Source: Ferrimonas gelatinilytica
GTDB taxonomy: Bacteria; Pseudomonadota; Gammaproteobacteria; Enterobacterales; Shewanellaceae
Assembly: GCF_039544205.1 (NCBI RefSeq)
Contig: NZ_BAABLF010000005.1
Coordinates: 186,001 to 250,000, forward strand
DNA length: 64,000 nt
Reading direction: 5' to 3'
The notes beneath the pieces were generated by a model. It was not told the DNA's origin, did no database searches, and saw only the letters and a program-made list of their open reading frames with translations. This document shows, in pieces, positions 1 through 7,691 of this stretch. Each line of letters begins with the position of its first letter. Positions within the stretch are counted from its first letter, which is position 1. The translations under genes were made by a program, and so were the position numbers.

Positions 1-749
1 AAAAATACCGCGGCGGCAATGGGTAAGCCCAGGGCCCAGATTTGACGCTGCGCTTGCCAGCTCAGGGCGCGAAAATCCCGAAACAGCTGGTAGGCGCGGA
101 AGCGCCGGCTCAAGAGCAGATAGAGCCCCATGGTCAGCGCCATGCCCCAGTAGACAATGGCGGTGGCGACCCCGCATCCTGCGCCCCCCATTGCTGGCAT
201 ACCGAAGTGCCCGTTGATGAAGATGTAGTTGGCGGGGATGTTGATCGCCAGGCCCACGAAACTGATCACCATGGAGGGGGGAGTGAAGGAGAGCCCCTCA
301 TTGAAGGAGCGCAGGACCTGGAACAGTAAAAATGCCGGCGCCCCCCACAAGATCGCTTCCATGTAGCCCACAGACAGCCGCTCCAGCTCAGGGTCCAGAG
401 CCAGTGGTGCCAATAGCGAATCCCCCTGTGACAGCACCCCCATGGCGATAAGGGCGCAGATCAGCGCGAGGTAAAAAGCCTGATGGATCAGCGGCCGGAC
501 CGCGGCCTCCTGCTTTGCACCATGCAGGTGGGAGACCAATGGTGGTACCGCCCAGATCACCCCTGAGAACAGCAGGATCACCGGCAACCAGATGCTGGTT
601 CCGACGGCCACGGCGGCCATGTCCACGGCACTGACCTGACCGGCCATCACCGTATCGATAAAGCCCATGAGCGTCTGGGCGACCTGGGCCGCGAATACGG
701 GCAGGGCAAGTTGTACCAGTTTCTTGATCTGGTAGCCGGAGTTATGCAT
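1..749 (-). CDS. norM: MATE-family multidrug/Na+ antiporter, NorM-like (3' part beyond window)
   Basis: Inner-membrane efflux protein of the MATE family, expected to export cationic drugs in exchange for Na+ or H+. Translating the minus strand from the ATG at 747-749 gives 249 residues with no stop before the window edge, beginning MHNSGYQIKKLVQLALPVFA. It shows typical MATE features: a first helix with AQVAQTLMGFIDTVMAGQ, then WLPVILLFSGVIWAVPPLVS, and PANYIFINGHFG further in. NorM proteins are about 450-460 residues, so a little over half is present. It is divergent from ribE with a gap of about 45 bases; norM next to riboflavin synthase is a common arrangement in enteric bacteria and Shewanella. 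No strong Shine-Dalgarno is visible. The family is certain; drug specificity cannot be read from sequence. Confidence 0.9.
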   Translation of the reverse strand, partial: MHNSGYQIKKLVQLALPVFAAQVAQTLMGFIDTVMAGQVSAVDMAAVAVGTSIWLPVILLFSGVIWAVPPLVSHLHGAKQEAAVRPLIHQAFYLALICALIAMGVLSQGDSLLAPLALDPELERLSVGYMEAILWGAPAFLLFQVLRSFNEGLSFTPPSMVISFVGLAINIPANYIFINGHFGMPAMGGAGCGVATAIVYWGMALTMGLYLLLSRRFRAYQLFRDFRALSWQAQRQIWALGLPIAAAVF

Positions 750-793
750 GGTGTGAGCCGAGTTGATTGTCTTTAGGTTTACGCGAGAGAAGT

Positions 794-1408
794 ATGTTTA
801 CAGGCATAGTGCAGTGTACCGCACCCGTGGTGTCCCTGACCGATCACGATGGCGTGCGCACCTTTGCGGTCTCCCTGTCGCCAAAACTGCGTGAGGGATT
901 GCAGATTGGCGCCAGTGTCGCCAACAACGGCGTTTGTCTGACGGTGACAAAGCTGGTGAATGATAAGGTGTTTTTTGATGTGGTGCGAGAGAGTTTGGAA
1001 AAAACCAACCTAGGGGCATTGTGCTTAGGGAGTCGGGTCAATATTGAACGCTCTTTGGTGTTTGGGCAGGAGATCGGCGGGCATCTGGTGTCCGGCCATG
1101 TGGTGTCCTGTGCACAGCTGATGGCGATAGAGCGAGGCGAGGGCCAGGTGAGGATGCGACTGTCACTGCCCAGCCAATGGATGAAGTATGTGCTGCACAA
1201 GGGGTTTATTGCGGTTAACGGTTGCAGCCTCACCGTGGGGGAGCGATTCGATGATGGTTTCTCTCTCTACCTCATTCCGGAGACCCTTGCGATCACCAAC
1301 TTGTCGGACAGTCAGGTGGGGGACCGACTCAATATCGAAATAGACAGCCAGACCCAGACCATTGTTGATACGGTCGAGCGTGTGATGGCCGCACGTCAGG
1401 ATCAGTAG
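794..1408 (+). CDS. ribE: Riboflavin synthase alpha subunit
   Basis: Catalyses dismutation of two 6,7-dimethyl-8-ribityllumazine molecules to riboflavin, the last step of riboflavin synthesis in the cytoplasm. The 204-residue product begins with the family signature MFTGIVQ and consists of two similar lumazine-binding barrels (roughly residues 1-95 and 96-190), the second opening with IGGHLVSGHV; C-terminal residues form the trimerisation helix. An in-frame upstream codon at 767 exists, but MFTGIVQ at 794 matches the universal N terminus and has GAGAGAAG just upstream. The last seven bases overlap the 3' end of the convergent zinc-ribbon gene. The gap to norM is too short to hold an FMN riboswitch. 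Called ribC in some nomenclature. Confidence 0.97.
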   Translation: MFTGIVQCTAPVVSLTDHDGVRTFAVSLSPKLREGLQIGASVANNGVCLTVTKLVNDKVFFDVVRESLEKTNLGALCLGSRVNIERSLVFGQEIGGHLVSGHVVSCAQLMAIERGEGQVRMRLSLPSQWMKYVLHKGFIAVNGCSLTVGERFDDGFSLYLIPETLAITNLSDSQVGDRLNIEIDSQTQTIVDTVERVMAARQDQ

Positions 1409-1608
1409 TTCTGCTCGTCGTCCGCGTCCACAAAGAGCTGGACCTGTTGATGCAGCTCGTCGATATGGAGTCGAAGGTGGATGGGGCTGCAGCAGGCGCT
1501 GCAATCCTCGTAAAACTCCTGATCTCCGGCACTTGAGTCCACATCAACGCGAGTGTGGTAACCACAATGTGGACAGACAATGTTCTCGTTGTGTTGGCCC
1601 AGTTTCAT
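1402..1608 (-). CDS. Small CPXCG-motif cysteine-rich protein
   Basis: A 68-residue protein with CPHCG near the N terminus (about residues 12-16) and a second cysteine pair in CSACC (about 37-41), which together look like a zinc ribbon. This matches the conserved gammaproteobacterial family annotated as CPXCG motif-containing cysteine-rich protein, whose function is unknown. It is convergent with ribE, overlapping its end by seven bases, and its start lies 14 bases from the stop of the downstream-strand pteridine-reductase-like gene, so it may be the last gene of a minus-strand unit with it. The C-terminal third is acidic (FVDADDEQNY). Metal binding is inferred from the cysteine spacing only. 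Confidence 0.8.
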   Translation of the reverse strand: MKLGQHNENIVCPHCGYHTRVDVDSSAGDQEFYEDCSACCSPIHLRLHIDELHQQVQLFVDADDEQNY

Positions 1609-1622
1609 GGTTTTGGCTCCGG

Positions 1623-2381
1623 TTATGCCCCCGCAAGGGGCGAGAGGGAGCGGCCGCCATCCACCGCCAGGATCTGGCCAGTGATATAACGGCCCTCGTC
1701 GGCAAGAAACGCCACAGCCTCGGCAATCTCATCCACGCTGCCGAGTCGCTGCAGCGGGATCTGAGAGAGCACCCGTTGTTGAGCATCGACATCAACCCCC
1801 TGGCTGGGCCACAGGATCGCGCCGGGAGAGACCGCATTAACCCGGACCTGCGGTGCCAGTTCCAGCGCCAAGGAGCGCGTCATCATGCTCAGTGCCGCCT
1901 TTGCCATACAGTAAAGTGTATGCCCTTTGAGGGGGGACTGGGCATGAACATCCAACAGGTTGATGATGGCGCCCTGTTGCTGGCGCAGGGGGGCCATCAA
2001 CTGCTGTGACATGATGAGTGGTGCATACATGTTTGGCCCCACCAAAGCGTCCCAGGCGCTGTGGTCGATCTCGCCCACAGGGGTGGGGAAAAAACTGGAA
2101 GCATTATTGACCAGCAGGTCCAGCCGCTGCCAGGCATCACAGGCCTCGCTGGCCAGGCGACGCACCTGTTCCGGCTGACAGAGATCGGCGATTAGGACGC
2201 GGGCACTGCCTGGGCGAACCTGGTTGAACTCCGCGGCCAACAACTGCGCCTCATCAACCGACTGGTTGCAGTGGATTAGCAATCGATAGCCCCGCCGATG
2301 CAGAGTCCGGTTGATGGCGGCGCCGACGCGTCGGGCACTGCCGGTGACCAGCGCAACCTTTTCCTGTTTTGCCTCAGTCAC
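1623..2381 (-). CDS. folM: Pteridine reductase-like short-chain dehydrogenase (FolM-type)
   Basis: A 252-residue short-chain dehydrogenase, probably reducing dihydromonapterin/dihydrobiopterin or dihydrofolate with NADPH. The nucleotide-binding motif is TGSARRVG (residues 13-20), where the arginine is typical of NADPH-using pteridine reductases, followed by NNAS (92-95). The catalytic set is D144, Y157 and K161: aspartate replaces the usual SDR serine, with the same 13/4 spacing as the D-Y-K triad known from PTR1 of trypanosomatids. It ends DGGRSLSPLAGA. I place the start at GTG 2381, eight bases inside the upstream kinase gene, because AGGAG lies about eight bases before it; a longer frame adds 17 unconserved residues. 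Overlap with the fructosamine kinase suggests co-translation. The exact pterin substrate is inferred. Confidence 0.85.
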   Translation of the reverse strand: MTEAKQEKVALVTGSARRVGAAINRTLHRRGYRLLIHCNQSVDEAQLLAAEFNQVRPGSARVLIADLCQPEQVRRLASEACDAWQRLDLLVNNASSFFPTPVGEIDHSAWDALVGPNMYAPLIMSQQLMAPLRQQQGAIINLLDVHAQSPLKGHTLYCMAKAALSMMTRSLALELAPQVRVNAVSPGAILWPSQGVDVDAQQRVLSQIPLQRLGSVDEIAEAVAFLADEGRYITGQILAVDGGRSLSPLAGA

Positions 2382-3237
2382 AGAACAGCTCCTGCAGTTT
2401 CCTCTGGCACTGTTGCAGGTAGCTGCCGCCAAAGAGGTTGAGGTGATTCAAAAGATGGTAGAGCTGGTAGATCCCCTCCCGGTGCCCGTAGCCGGGATCC
2501 AGTGGCCACTCGGCGTCATAACCTTTGTAGAAGTCCCGGGGCAGGGGGGAGAAGAGGGTGGACATTGCCATGTCCGTTTCCCGATCGCCGTAGTAACAGG
2601 CGGGATCGAACAGGCAGCCCTGGCCATCAACAAAGGCCAGGTTACCGCGCCAGAGATCGCCGTGAAGCAGGGAGGGGAGAGGCTGATGCCCTCTTAGGGC
2701 TTCGGCGCAGGAGTCGATCCATTGGGCACTATTACCCAGCCGGTAACCTCGCTCCTGTGCCAGCTTGAGCTGCCAGCCGATGCGCTGCTCGGCAAAAAAC
2801 TCGGCCCAGTTTTTCTGCCAGCGATTGGGTTGAAGGGTGGTGCCAATATAGTTGTCGTCGTCGTAGCCATAGAGGGACTGGGCGTGGTCCCGATGCATCG
2901 ACGCTACCGCCTGGCCAAACTGATACCACTGGGCATCACTGCCGTTGCCCATCTCAAGGTATTGCAGTGCGATAAAGGCCCCTTCGGCACAGTCGCCAAC
3001 GGTGATCACCTCGGGCACGGTGAGTAGGGGCGATTGCGCCAGCAGACCCAGGCCATGTGCCTCTGTCTCAAACAGTTCCACCTGGTCCCGTCGATTCACT
3101 TTGACGAACAGGGCGCAATGATGATCCGCTACCCGGTAGGCCTGGTGAATGTCTCCGCCGGAGATCCGCTGTCGCTCGCGGATCTTAAAGTCCCGGCCGA
3201 TGGCGTCGGAGATCTGTTGGGCAATGGCGTTCCACAT
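2374..3237 (-). CDS. Fructosamine kinase family protein (YniA-like)
   Basis: A 287-residue protein-kinase-fold enzyme expected to phosphorylate ketosamines (fructosamine or ribulosamine residues), allowing glycated amines to be repaired. The catalytic loop LLHGDLWRGNLAF is followed by the metal-binding segment FDPACYYGDRETDMAMSTLF, the classic fructosamine-kinase pair; an ALQYLEMG hinge precedes them. The start MWNAIAQQIS (ATG 3235-3237) is preferred over an upstream in-frame codon because the extra 21 residues are not family-like. E. coli yniA also lies near thrS. The 3' end overlaps the FolM-like gene by eight bases. Assignment to family is firm; the physiological substrate in bacteria is not known. 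Confidence 0.9.
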   Translation of the reverse strand: MWNAIAQQISDAIGRDFKIRERQRISGGDIHQAYRVADHHCALFVKVNRRDQVELFETEAHGLGLLAQSPLLTVPEVITVGDCAEGAFIALQYLEMGNGSDAQWYQFGQAVASMHRDHAQSLYGYDDDNYIGTTLQPNRWQKNWAEFFAEQRIGWQLKLAQERGYRLGNSAQWIDSCAEALRGHQPLPSLLHGDLWRGNLAFVDGQGCLFDPACYYGDRETDMAMSTLFSPLPRDFYKGYDAEWPLDPGYGHREGIYQLYHLLNHLNLFGGSYLQQCQRKLQELFCD

Positions 3238-3581
3238 GCGGTCTTCTCCCTGGTCAATGGACCCCTTTATCATAGCGATCAGTGCCCTGTTGCCAAGCAA
3301 ACCCCGTCGGAAGTTTTCTCTTTAAAGGGCTAAAGAGTGCGGCTTGGATCAATCTTAGGGTCGAAGTGCGGGTCGGGATGGAGCGGTGCAGATCAACACC
3401 GCTGCGGTTAAAGCCCTTTGGGGCTCAGGGCGTCTTGAGACTGGCGAGCCAAGTCGATACACTTACTGCGCGTTCTGGCTCACCTTGCTCTCGTACGGCT
3501 AAGCCTCCAGTAACGCCGATTCTTTTCCCAAATTTATGCTTCATGTGGCCCTTGGTGTGGGTCACCACTGACGGAGTTATT
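3238..3581. other. 344-bp intergenic leader between divergent fructosamine kinase and thrS
   Basis: No gene is supported here. It must hold the promoters of both divergent genes and the thrS leader. Visible structure: a hairpin at 3318-3337 (CTCTTTA / TAAAGAG around a 6-base loop) and a longer stem with GAGCCA at about 3444 pairing with TGGCTC near 3477. E. coli thrS is autoregulated by a leader that mimics tRNA-Thr; these hairpins could be its counterpart, but I cannot fold the RNA reliably by eye. No convincing -35/-10 pair was found. Confidence 0.4.
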
Positions 3582-5510
3582 ATGCCAATCATTACCCTTC
3601 CCGACGGCAGTCAACGCCAGTTCGAACAACCTGTATCCGTTATGGACGTGGCCATGGACATTGGTCCCGGTCTGGCCAAAGCCTGCCTGGCGGGCCGTGT
3701 TAACGGTGAACTGGTCGATGCCTGCGAGCTGATCGCCGATGACGTTGAACTGGCGATCATTACGACCCGGGATGAAGAAGGCCTCGAGTTCATTCGCCAC
3801 TCCTGCGCGCACCTGTTGGGACACGCTATCAAGCAACTTTGGCCGGAAACCAAGATGGCCATCGGTCCGGTTATCGATAACGGGTTCTACTACGACGTGG
3901 ATCTTGAGCATCGACTGACAGATGAGGATCTGGTGGCGCTTGAGAAGCGGATGCTGGAGTTGGCCAAAACCAACTACGACGTGGTGAAAAAAACCGTCAG
4001 TTGGCAGGAAGCGAGGGATACCTTCGAGGCACGGGGTGAGTCCTACAAGATGGCGATCCTGGACGAGAACATCAGCAAAGAGGATCGTCCGGGGCTGTAC
4101 CATCACGAAGAGTACATCGACATGTGCCGGGGTCCCCATGTGCCCAACATGCGTCACTGCCACCATTTTAAGTTGATGAGTGTGGCCGGTGCCTACTGGC
4201 GTGGTAACTCCGACAATAAGATGCTCCAGCGGATCTACGGTACCGCCTGGGCGGACAAGAAGCAGCTCAAGGCGCACCTACAGCGCCTTGAGGAGGCAGC
4301 CAAGCGGGATCACCGTAAGATCGGTAAGGCGCTGGACCTGTTCCACTGGCAGGAAGAGGCTCCGGGGATGGTGTTCTGGCACAACGACGGCTGGAATATC
4401 TATCTGGAGCTGGAAAAGTTCGTTCGCGGCAAGCTGCACCAGTACCGCTACGACGAGGTGAAAGGGCCGCTGATGATGGATCGTGGCCTGTGGGAGCGTT
4501 CCGGCCACTGGGACAAGTACGCCGACAACATGTTCACCACCGAGTCGGAGAAGCGGGAATACGCCATCAAGCCGATGAACTGCCCGGGTCACGTACAGAT
4601 CTTTAACCAGGGGCTGAAGTCCTACCGGGATCTGCCGCTGCGGATGGCGGAGTTCGGATGTTGCCACCGTAACGAGCCCTCCGGCGCGCTGCATGGCCTG
4701 ATGCGGGTTCGAGGTTTCACCCAGGACGATGCCCACATCTTCTGTACCGAAGATCAGGTGCAGCAGGAGGTGACCGATTGCATCAAGATGGTGTTCGATA
4801 CCTACTCAACCTTTGGCTTTAACGAAATTGCGGTGAAGCTCTCGACCCGTCCTGAGCAGCGCGTTGGTTCCGATGAGATGTGGGATCGAGCGGAAAAAGG
4901 CCTGATGGATGCCCTGGAAAGTAACGGTATTGACTACGAAGTCTTGCCTGGTGAGGGGGCGTTCTACGGGCCGAAAATTGAATTTACCCTGCATGACTGC
5001 TTGGATCGTGCCTGGCAGTGCGGTACCGTGCAGTTGGACTTCGCCTTGCCTGAACGTCTGGGCGCGACCTACGTCGCCGAGGACAACAGCCGCAAAGTTC
5101 CAGTGATGATCCACCGTGCCATTCTGGGCTCTCTCGAGCGATTCATCGGTATTTTGATCGAAGAGTTCGCCGGGAAACTGCCCACCTGGCTTGCTCCGAC
5201 TCAGGTCGAGGTGATGAACATCACTGATAATCAGGCAGGTTACGTACAAAAAGTGGTCAATATTCTGAGTCAGCGTGGCATTCGTGCCAAGGCGGACTTG
5301 AGAAACGAGAAGATTGGCTTTAAAATCCGCGAACACACTTTGAAGCGAGTCCCGTATCTGCTGGTCTGTGGAGACCAGGAGATGGAAAACGGCGAGATCG
5401 CGGTTCGTACAAGAAATGGCGCCGATCTGGGCAAAATGAGCATCGAGCAGTTCGCCGATGCGCTGTCCACAGAGATCCGCGACCGTAGTCTTAAGATGCT
5501 GGAGGAATAA
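3582..5510 (+). CDS. thrS: Threonyl-tRNA synthetase
   Basis: Charges tRNA-Thr in the cytoplasm; class II aminoacyl-tRNA synthetase. The 642-residue product has the N-terminal TGS domain (MPIITLPDGSQRQFEQ...), the editing domain with HSCAHLLGHA near residue 75, and the catalytic domain with MNCPGH; the zinc ligand C334 falls at the same position as in E. coli ThrRS, whose length is also 642. ATG 3582 is preceded by ACGGAG; an in-frame extension back to 3282 is not conserved. It is followed after three bases by infC, whose ribosome site overlaps the thrS 3' end, as in the classic thrS-infC-rpmI-rplT operon. Confidence 0.99.
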   Translation: MPIITLPDGSQRQFEQPVSVMDVAMDIGPGLAKACLAGRVNGELVDACELIADDVELAIITTRDEEGLEFIRHSCAHLLGHAIKQLWPETKMAIGPVIDNGFYYDVDLEHRLTDEDLVALEKRMLELAKTNYDVVKKTVSWQEARDTFEARGESYKMAILDENISKEDRPGLYHHEEYIDMCRGPHVPNMRHCHHFKLMSVAGAYWRGNSDNKMLQRIYGTAWADKKQLKAHLQRLEEAAKRDHRKIGKALDLFHWQEEAPGMVFWHNDGWNIYLELEKFVRGKLHQYRYDEVKGPLMMDRGLWERSGHWDKYADNMFTTESEKREYAIKPMNCPGHVQIFNQGLKSYRDLPLRMAEFGCCHRNEPSGALHGLMRVRGFTQDDAHIFCTEDQVQQEVTDCIKMVFDTYSTFGFNEIAVKLSTRPEQRVGSDEMWDRAEKGLMDALESNGIDYEVLPGEGAFYGPKIEFTLHDCLDRAWQCGTVQLDFALPERLGATYVAEDNSRKVPVMIHRAILGSLERFIGILIEEFAGKLPTWLAPTQVEVMNITDNQAGYVQKVVNILSQRGIRAKADLRNEKIGFKIREHTLKRVPYLLVCGDQEMENGEIAVRTRNGADLGKMSIEQFADALSTEIRDRSLKMLEE

Positions 5511-5516
5511 GCGATT
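5501..5516 (+). promoter_or_regulatory. infC ribosome binding site and AUU start codon
   Basis: GGAGGA at 5501-5506 lies seven bases before ATT at 5514-5516, inside the last codons and stop of thrS. Reading from this ATT gives IKGGKKQGPVNKDRNRINGE, which aligns with the E. coli IF3 N terminus. AUU is the known, discriminated initiation codon of infC, through which IF3 represses its own translation. No ATG lies in frame nearby that would give a full-length protein. Confidence 0.9.
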
Positions 5517-6059
5517 AAAGGCGGAAAAAAACAAGGTCCGGTAAATAAGGACCGTAACCGTATTAACGGCGAAATTCGCGCTCGTGAAGTGCGTTTGATC
5601 GATGCGGAAGGCGAGCAGGCCGGTATCCAGTCTTTGGCGGATGCCCTGGCAATGGCGGCTGAGGCACAGATGGATCTGGTTGAGATCAGCCCGAACGCGG
5701 AGCCGCCAGTCTGTCGCGTGATGGACTACGGTAAGTTCTTGTACGAAAAGAGTAAGGCTGCCAATGAGCAGCGCAAGAAAACCAAACAGATCCAGGTTAA
5801 GGAAGTTAAATTCCGGCCGGGAACTGATGTAGGCGACTATCAGGTAAAACTACGCAACCTGACTCGCTTCTTGGAGAGCGGAGACAAAGTGAAAGTGACA
5901 CTGCGTTTTCGCGGGCGTGAAATGGCCCACCAACAGTTGGGTTTTGACCTGCTGAATCGGATTAAAGACGATACGGCAGAGATGGCCCAGGTGGAAGCCT
6001 TCCCGAAAATGGAAGGCCGTCAAGCCGTCATGGTGCTTGCGCCCAAAAAGAAACAGTAA
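5514..6059 (+). CDS. infC: Translation initiation factor IF-3
   Basis: Binds the 30S subunit, prevents premature 50S joining and checks the start codon-anticodon pairing. Starting at the AUU codon gives 181 residues, matching the 180 of E. coli: an N domain with EISPNAEPPVCRVMDYGKF, a lysine-rich linker, and a C domain with LRFRGREMAHQQLG, ending APKKKQ. A shorter reading from GTG 5589 would lose the conserved N terminus, so AUU is chosen. The gene sits three bases after thrS and is followed by a terminator-like hairpin before rpmI. Translation is expected to be autoregulated through the AUU codon, as established in E. coli. Confidence 0.97.
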   Translation: MKGGKKQGPVNKDRNRINGEIRAREVRLIDAEGEQAGIQSLADALAMAAEAQMDLVEISPNAEPPVCRVMDYGKFLYEKSKAANEQRKKTKQIQVKEVKFRPGTDVGDYQVKLRNLTRFLESGDKVKVTLRFRGREMAHQQLGFDLLNRIKDDTAEMAQVEAFPKMEGRQAVMVLAPKKKQ

Positions 6060-6077
6060 GGCCTACAAGTAACAAGC

Positions 6078-6104
6078 CAGCCGGGGCTGACCCCGGCTGT
6101 TTTT
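6078..6104 (+). terminator. Terminator/attenuator hairpin between infC and rpmI
   Basis: A perfect 9-bp stem, CAGCCGGGG pairing with CCCCGGCTG around a CTGA loop, is followed by TTTTTG. This has the form of an intrinsic terminator inside an operon usually transcribed through. It may separate thrS-infC from the ribosomal-protein genes or act in L20-dependent control of rpmI; readthrough is not measurable from sequence. Confidence 0.8.
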
Positions 6105-6149
6105 GTTCGCCTTGCAGTTCATTTACTTAACAATGCGGAGTTTCTTCCA

Positions 6150-6344
6150 ATGCCGAAGATGAAAGCAAACAAAGGCGCTGCTAAGCGCTTTAAAAAGACT
6201 GCCAATGGCTTCAAGCGTAAGCAGTCTCACCTGCGTCACATCCTGACCAAGAAGTCCACCAAGCGTAAGCGTCACCTGCGTGCAGGCATGATGGTTGCCA
6301 AGGTAGACGTCGCTCAAGTGCAGCGCATGCTGCCTTACGCGTAA
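6150..6344 (+). CDS. rpmI: 50S ribosomal protein L35
   Basis: A 64-residue, highly basic large-subunit protein, MPKMKANKGAAKRFKKTANG at the N terminus, full length for the family. GCGGAG lies upstream of the ATG. It is 24 bases ahead of rplT and expected to be translationally coupled to it; in E. coli, L20 binds the mRNA ahead of rpmI and represses both genes. Confidence 0.98.
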   Translation: MPKMKANKGAAKRFKKTANGFKRKQSHLRHILTKKSTKRKRHLRAGMMVAKVDVAQVQRMLPYA

Positions 6345-6368
6345 TTGACTGGTTTAGGAGAGTAAACA

Positions 6369-6728
6369 ATGGCTCGTGTAAAACGCGGTGTGACCGCTCG
6401 TGCTCGTCACAAGAAAGTTCTCAAGCAAGCTAAGGGTTACTATGGTGCCCGTAGCCGTATCTATCGTGTAGCATTCCAAGCCGTTACCAAGGCTGGTCAA
6501 TACGCTTACCGTGACCGTCGCCAGAAAAAGCGCGTGTTCCGTCAGCTGTGGATCGCCCGTATCAACGCTGCTGCTCGTCAGAACGGCATGTCTTACAGCC
6601 GTTTCATCGACGGTCTGAAGAAAGCTTCTGTTGAGATCGATCGTAAGATCCTGGCCGACATTGCTGTTTTCGACAAAGTGGTTTTTGCCGCTCTGGTTGA
6701 GAAAGCGAAAGAGGCCCTGGCTAAGTAA
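6369..6728 (+). CDS. rplT: 50S ribosomal protein L20
   Basis: A 119-residue protein that binds 23S rRNA early in 50S assembly and, in E. coli, represses its own operon. It begins MARVKRGVTARARHKKVLKQ and contains the RSRIYRVAFQAV and RQLWIARINAAARQNGMSYS blocks that define the family. A good ribosome site (TAGGAG) precedes the ATG. It ends the operon: a strong terminator follows 22 bases after the stop. Confidence 0.98.
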   Translation: MARVKRGVTARARHKKVLKQAKGYYGARSRIYRVAFQAVTKAGQYAYRDRRQKKRVFRQLWIARINAAARQNGMSYSRFIDGLKKASVEIDRKILADIAVFDKVVFAALVEKAKEALAK

Positions 6729-6750
6729 GCGATACGCTTCCTTATCCGGA

Positions 6751-6781
6751 AAAAGGGGAACCCGTTTGGGTTCCCCTTTTT
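6751..6781 (+). terminator. Intrinsic terminator after rplT
   Basis: AAAAGGGGAACCC pairs with GGGTTCCCCTTTT around GTTT, giving a 13-bp stem whose A and T ends make it usable in both directions, so it may also serve the convergent DUF1853 gene. Confidence 0.93.
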
Positions 6782-6811
6782 CGTTGTCTTAGAGTGTGTT
6801 TGACTCTGGAG

Positions 6812-7660
6812 TCAAGGCGCGGCATCGGCGATGGGTGGCGTTGCCCATCCCGCAGGAACGACGAAAATCCGTTGCAAAGAGTTCTCATTGATCAGATGAA
6901 GCGGCCACGCCAACGGGGGCCCGGGGCGATGGCGCGGCAGTAGGGACGGGGGACGGCCCGCCAGCCAGTCGATACGTGCCAATGTTCGCCACCGAGCCGT
7001 CGGCAGGGCTCCCTCTTCAACCCAGCTTGCCTCGGCGCAGGCTGGGTTGATCCCATCTGGTAGCATCGCTTCCGGGCTGGGCCGGTAGAGTCGGCCTTGT
7101 AGGATGATCCGCTGCCGCCCTACCTGCCACCCACGCTGGCGAAGCTGGCGCTGGGTCTCCACTGCGCGGAGCAGTGGCAACTGGTGCTGCTCAAGCCGCT
7201 TGAGCTTGTCCTGAAGGCAATCCTGGCGGCCGGGGCCTATCCAGTTTTCACTGTCTCGTGTGTCCAGCGTCCCCAGATAAAACTTGATGGCCAACTCCCA
7301 GTGCTCCTGTTCGCCGGAGGGCCGATGCTCAACCAGCAGGTCCAGCGCCCCCAAGGTACGACGCTGACGAGAGATCAGCAGGTCCTTGGCCAGAAGCCGG
7401 TAATCTGGGTGTAGGGTAAGTGCGCAGATCCAGAGTTGTTCGTAGTAACTTCCGAGGCGACCATGACGGTTTAATTGCGCCAGCAGCCTATCCAGTCTGT
7501 GCTCGAGTTTCGGCAGCTGCGCCAGCAGCGGCTCGCGGAAGCTGCGAAGGAATTCATCGTCGGCATAGTCCGACTTGCGCTGACATAGCATGGGCGCGTG
7601 CAGCAGCCAATACAGGTCGCGAAGTAGGGGATGGTGGAGGGAAGAGGGGATCGTAGGCAT
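6812..7660 (-). CDS. DUF1853 family protein
   Basis: A 282-residue protein of unknown function. It carries the features I associate with DUF1853: a central LGSYYEQLWICALTLHP, then RTLGALDLLVEH and HWELAIKFYLG, an arrangement of E-D-E/K residues reminiscent of nuclease-like folds (this last point is inference). The start MPTIPSSLHHPLLRDLYWLL at ATG 7658-7660 is chosen because the frame further upstream reads through a terminator and the neighbouring gene in antisense. It is convergent with rplT. The preceding same-strand gene ends at 7692 and a terminator lies between, so this gene probably has its own promoter. Confidence 0.75.
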   Translation of the reverse strand: MPTIPSSLHHPLLRDLYWLLHAPMLCQRKSDYADDEFLRSFREPLLAQLPKLEHRLDRLLAQLNRHGRLGSYYEQLWICALTLHPDYRLLAKDLLISRQRRTLGALDLLVEHRPSGEQEHWELAIKFYLGTLDTRDSENWIGPGRQDCLQDKLKRLEQHQLPLLRAVETQRQLRQRGWQVGRQRIILQGRLYRPSPEAMLPDGINPACAEASWVEEGALPTARWRTLARIDWLAGRPPSLLPRHRPGPPLAWPLHLINENSLQRIFVVPAGWATPPIADAAP

Positions 7661-7684
7661 AAAAAAGCCGACCCGGGGGTCGGC
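7661..7684 (-). terminator. Terminator for the 99-residue gene, abutting the DUF1853 start
   Basis: On the minus strand, GCCGACC pairs with GGTCGGC around a 4-base loop and is followed by six Ts at 7666-7661. The T tract ends directly at the DUF1853 ATG, an unusually tight arrangement. Confidence 0.8.
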
Positions 7685-7691
7685 GTTGGAC

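Noticed and set aside
750..793. FMN riboswitch before riboflavin synthase
   Set aside because: Only 44 bases separate the divergent start codons, too few for the RFN element.
3282..3581. N-terminal extension of ThrRS by 100 residues
   Set aside because: The extended translation is not conserved, and ATG 3582 yields the exact family N terminus and length.
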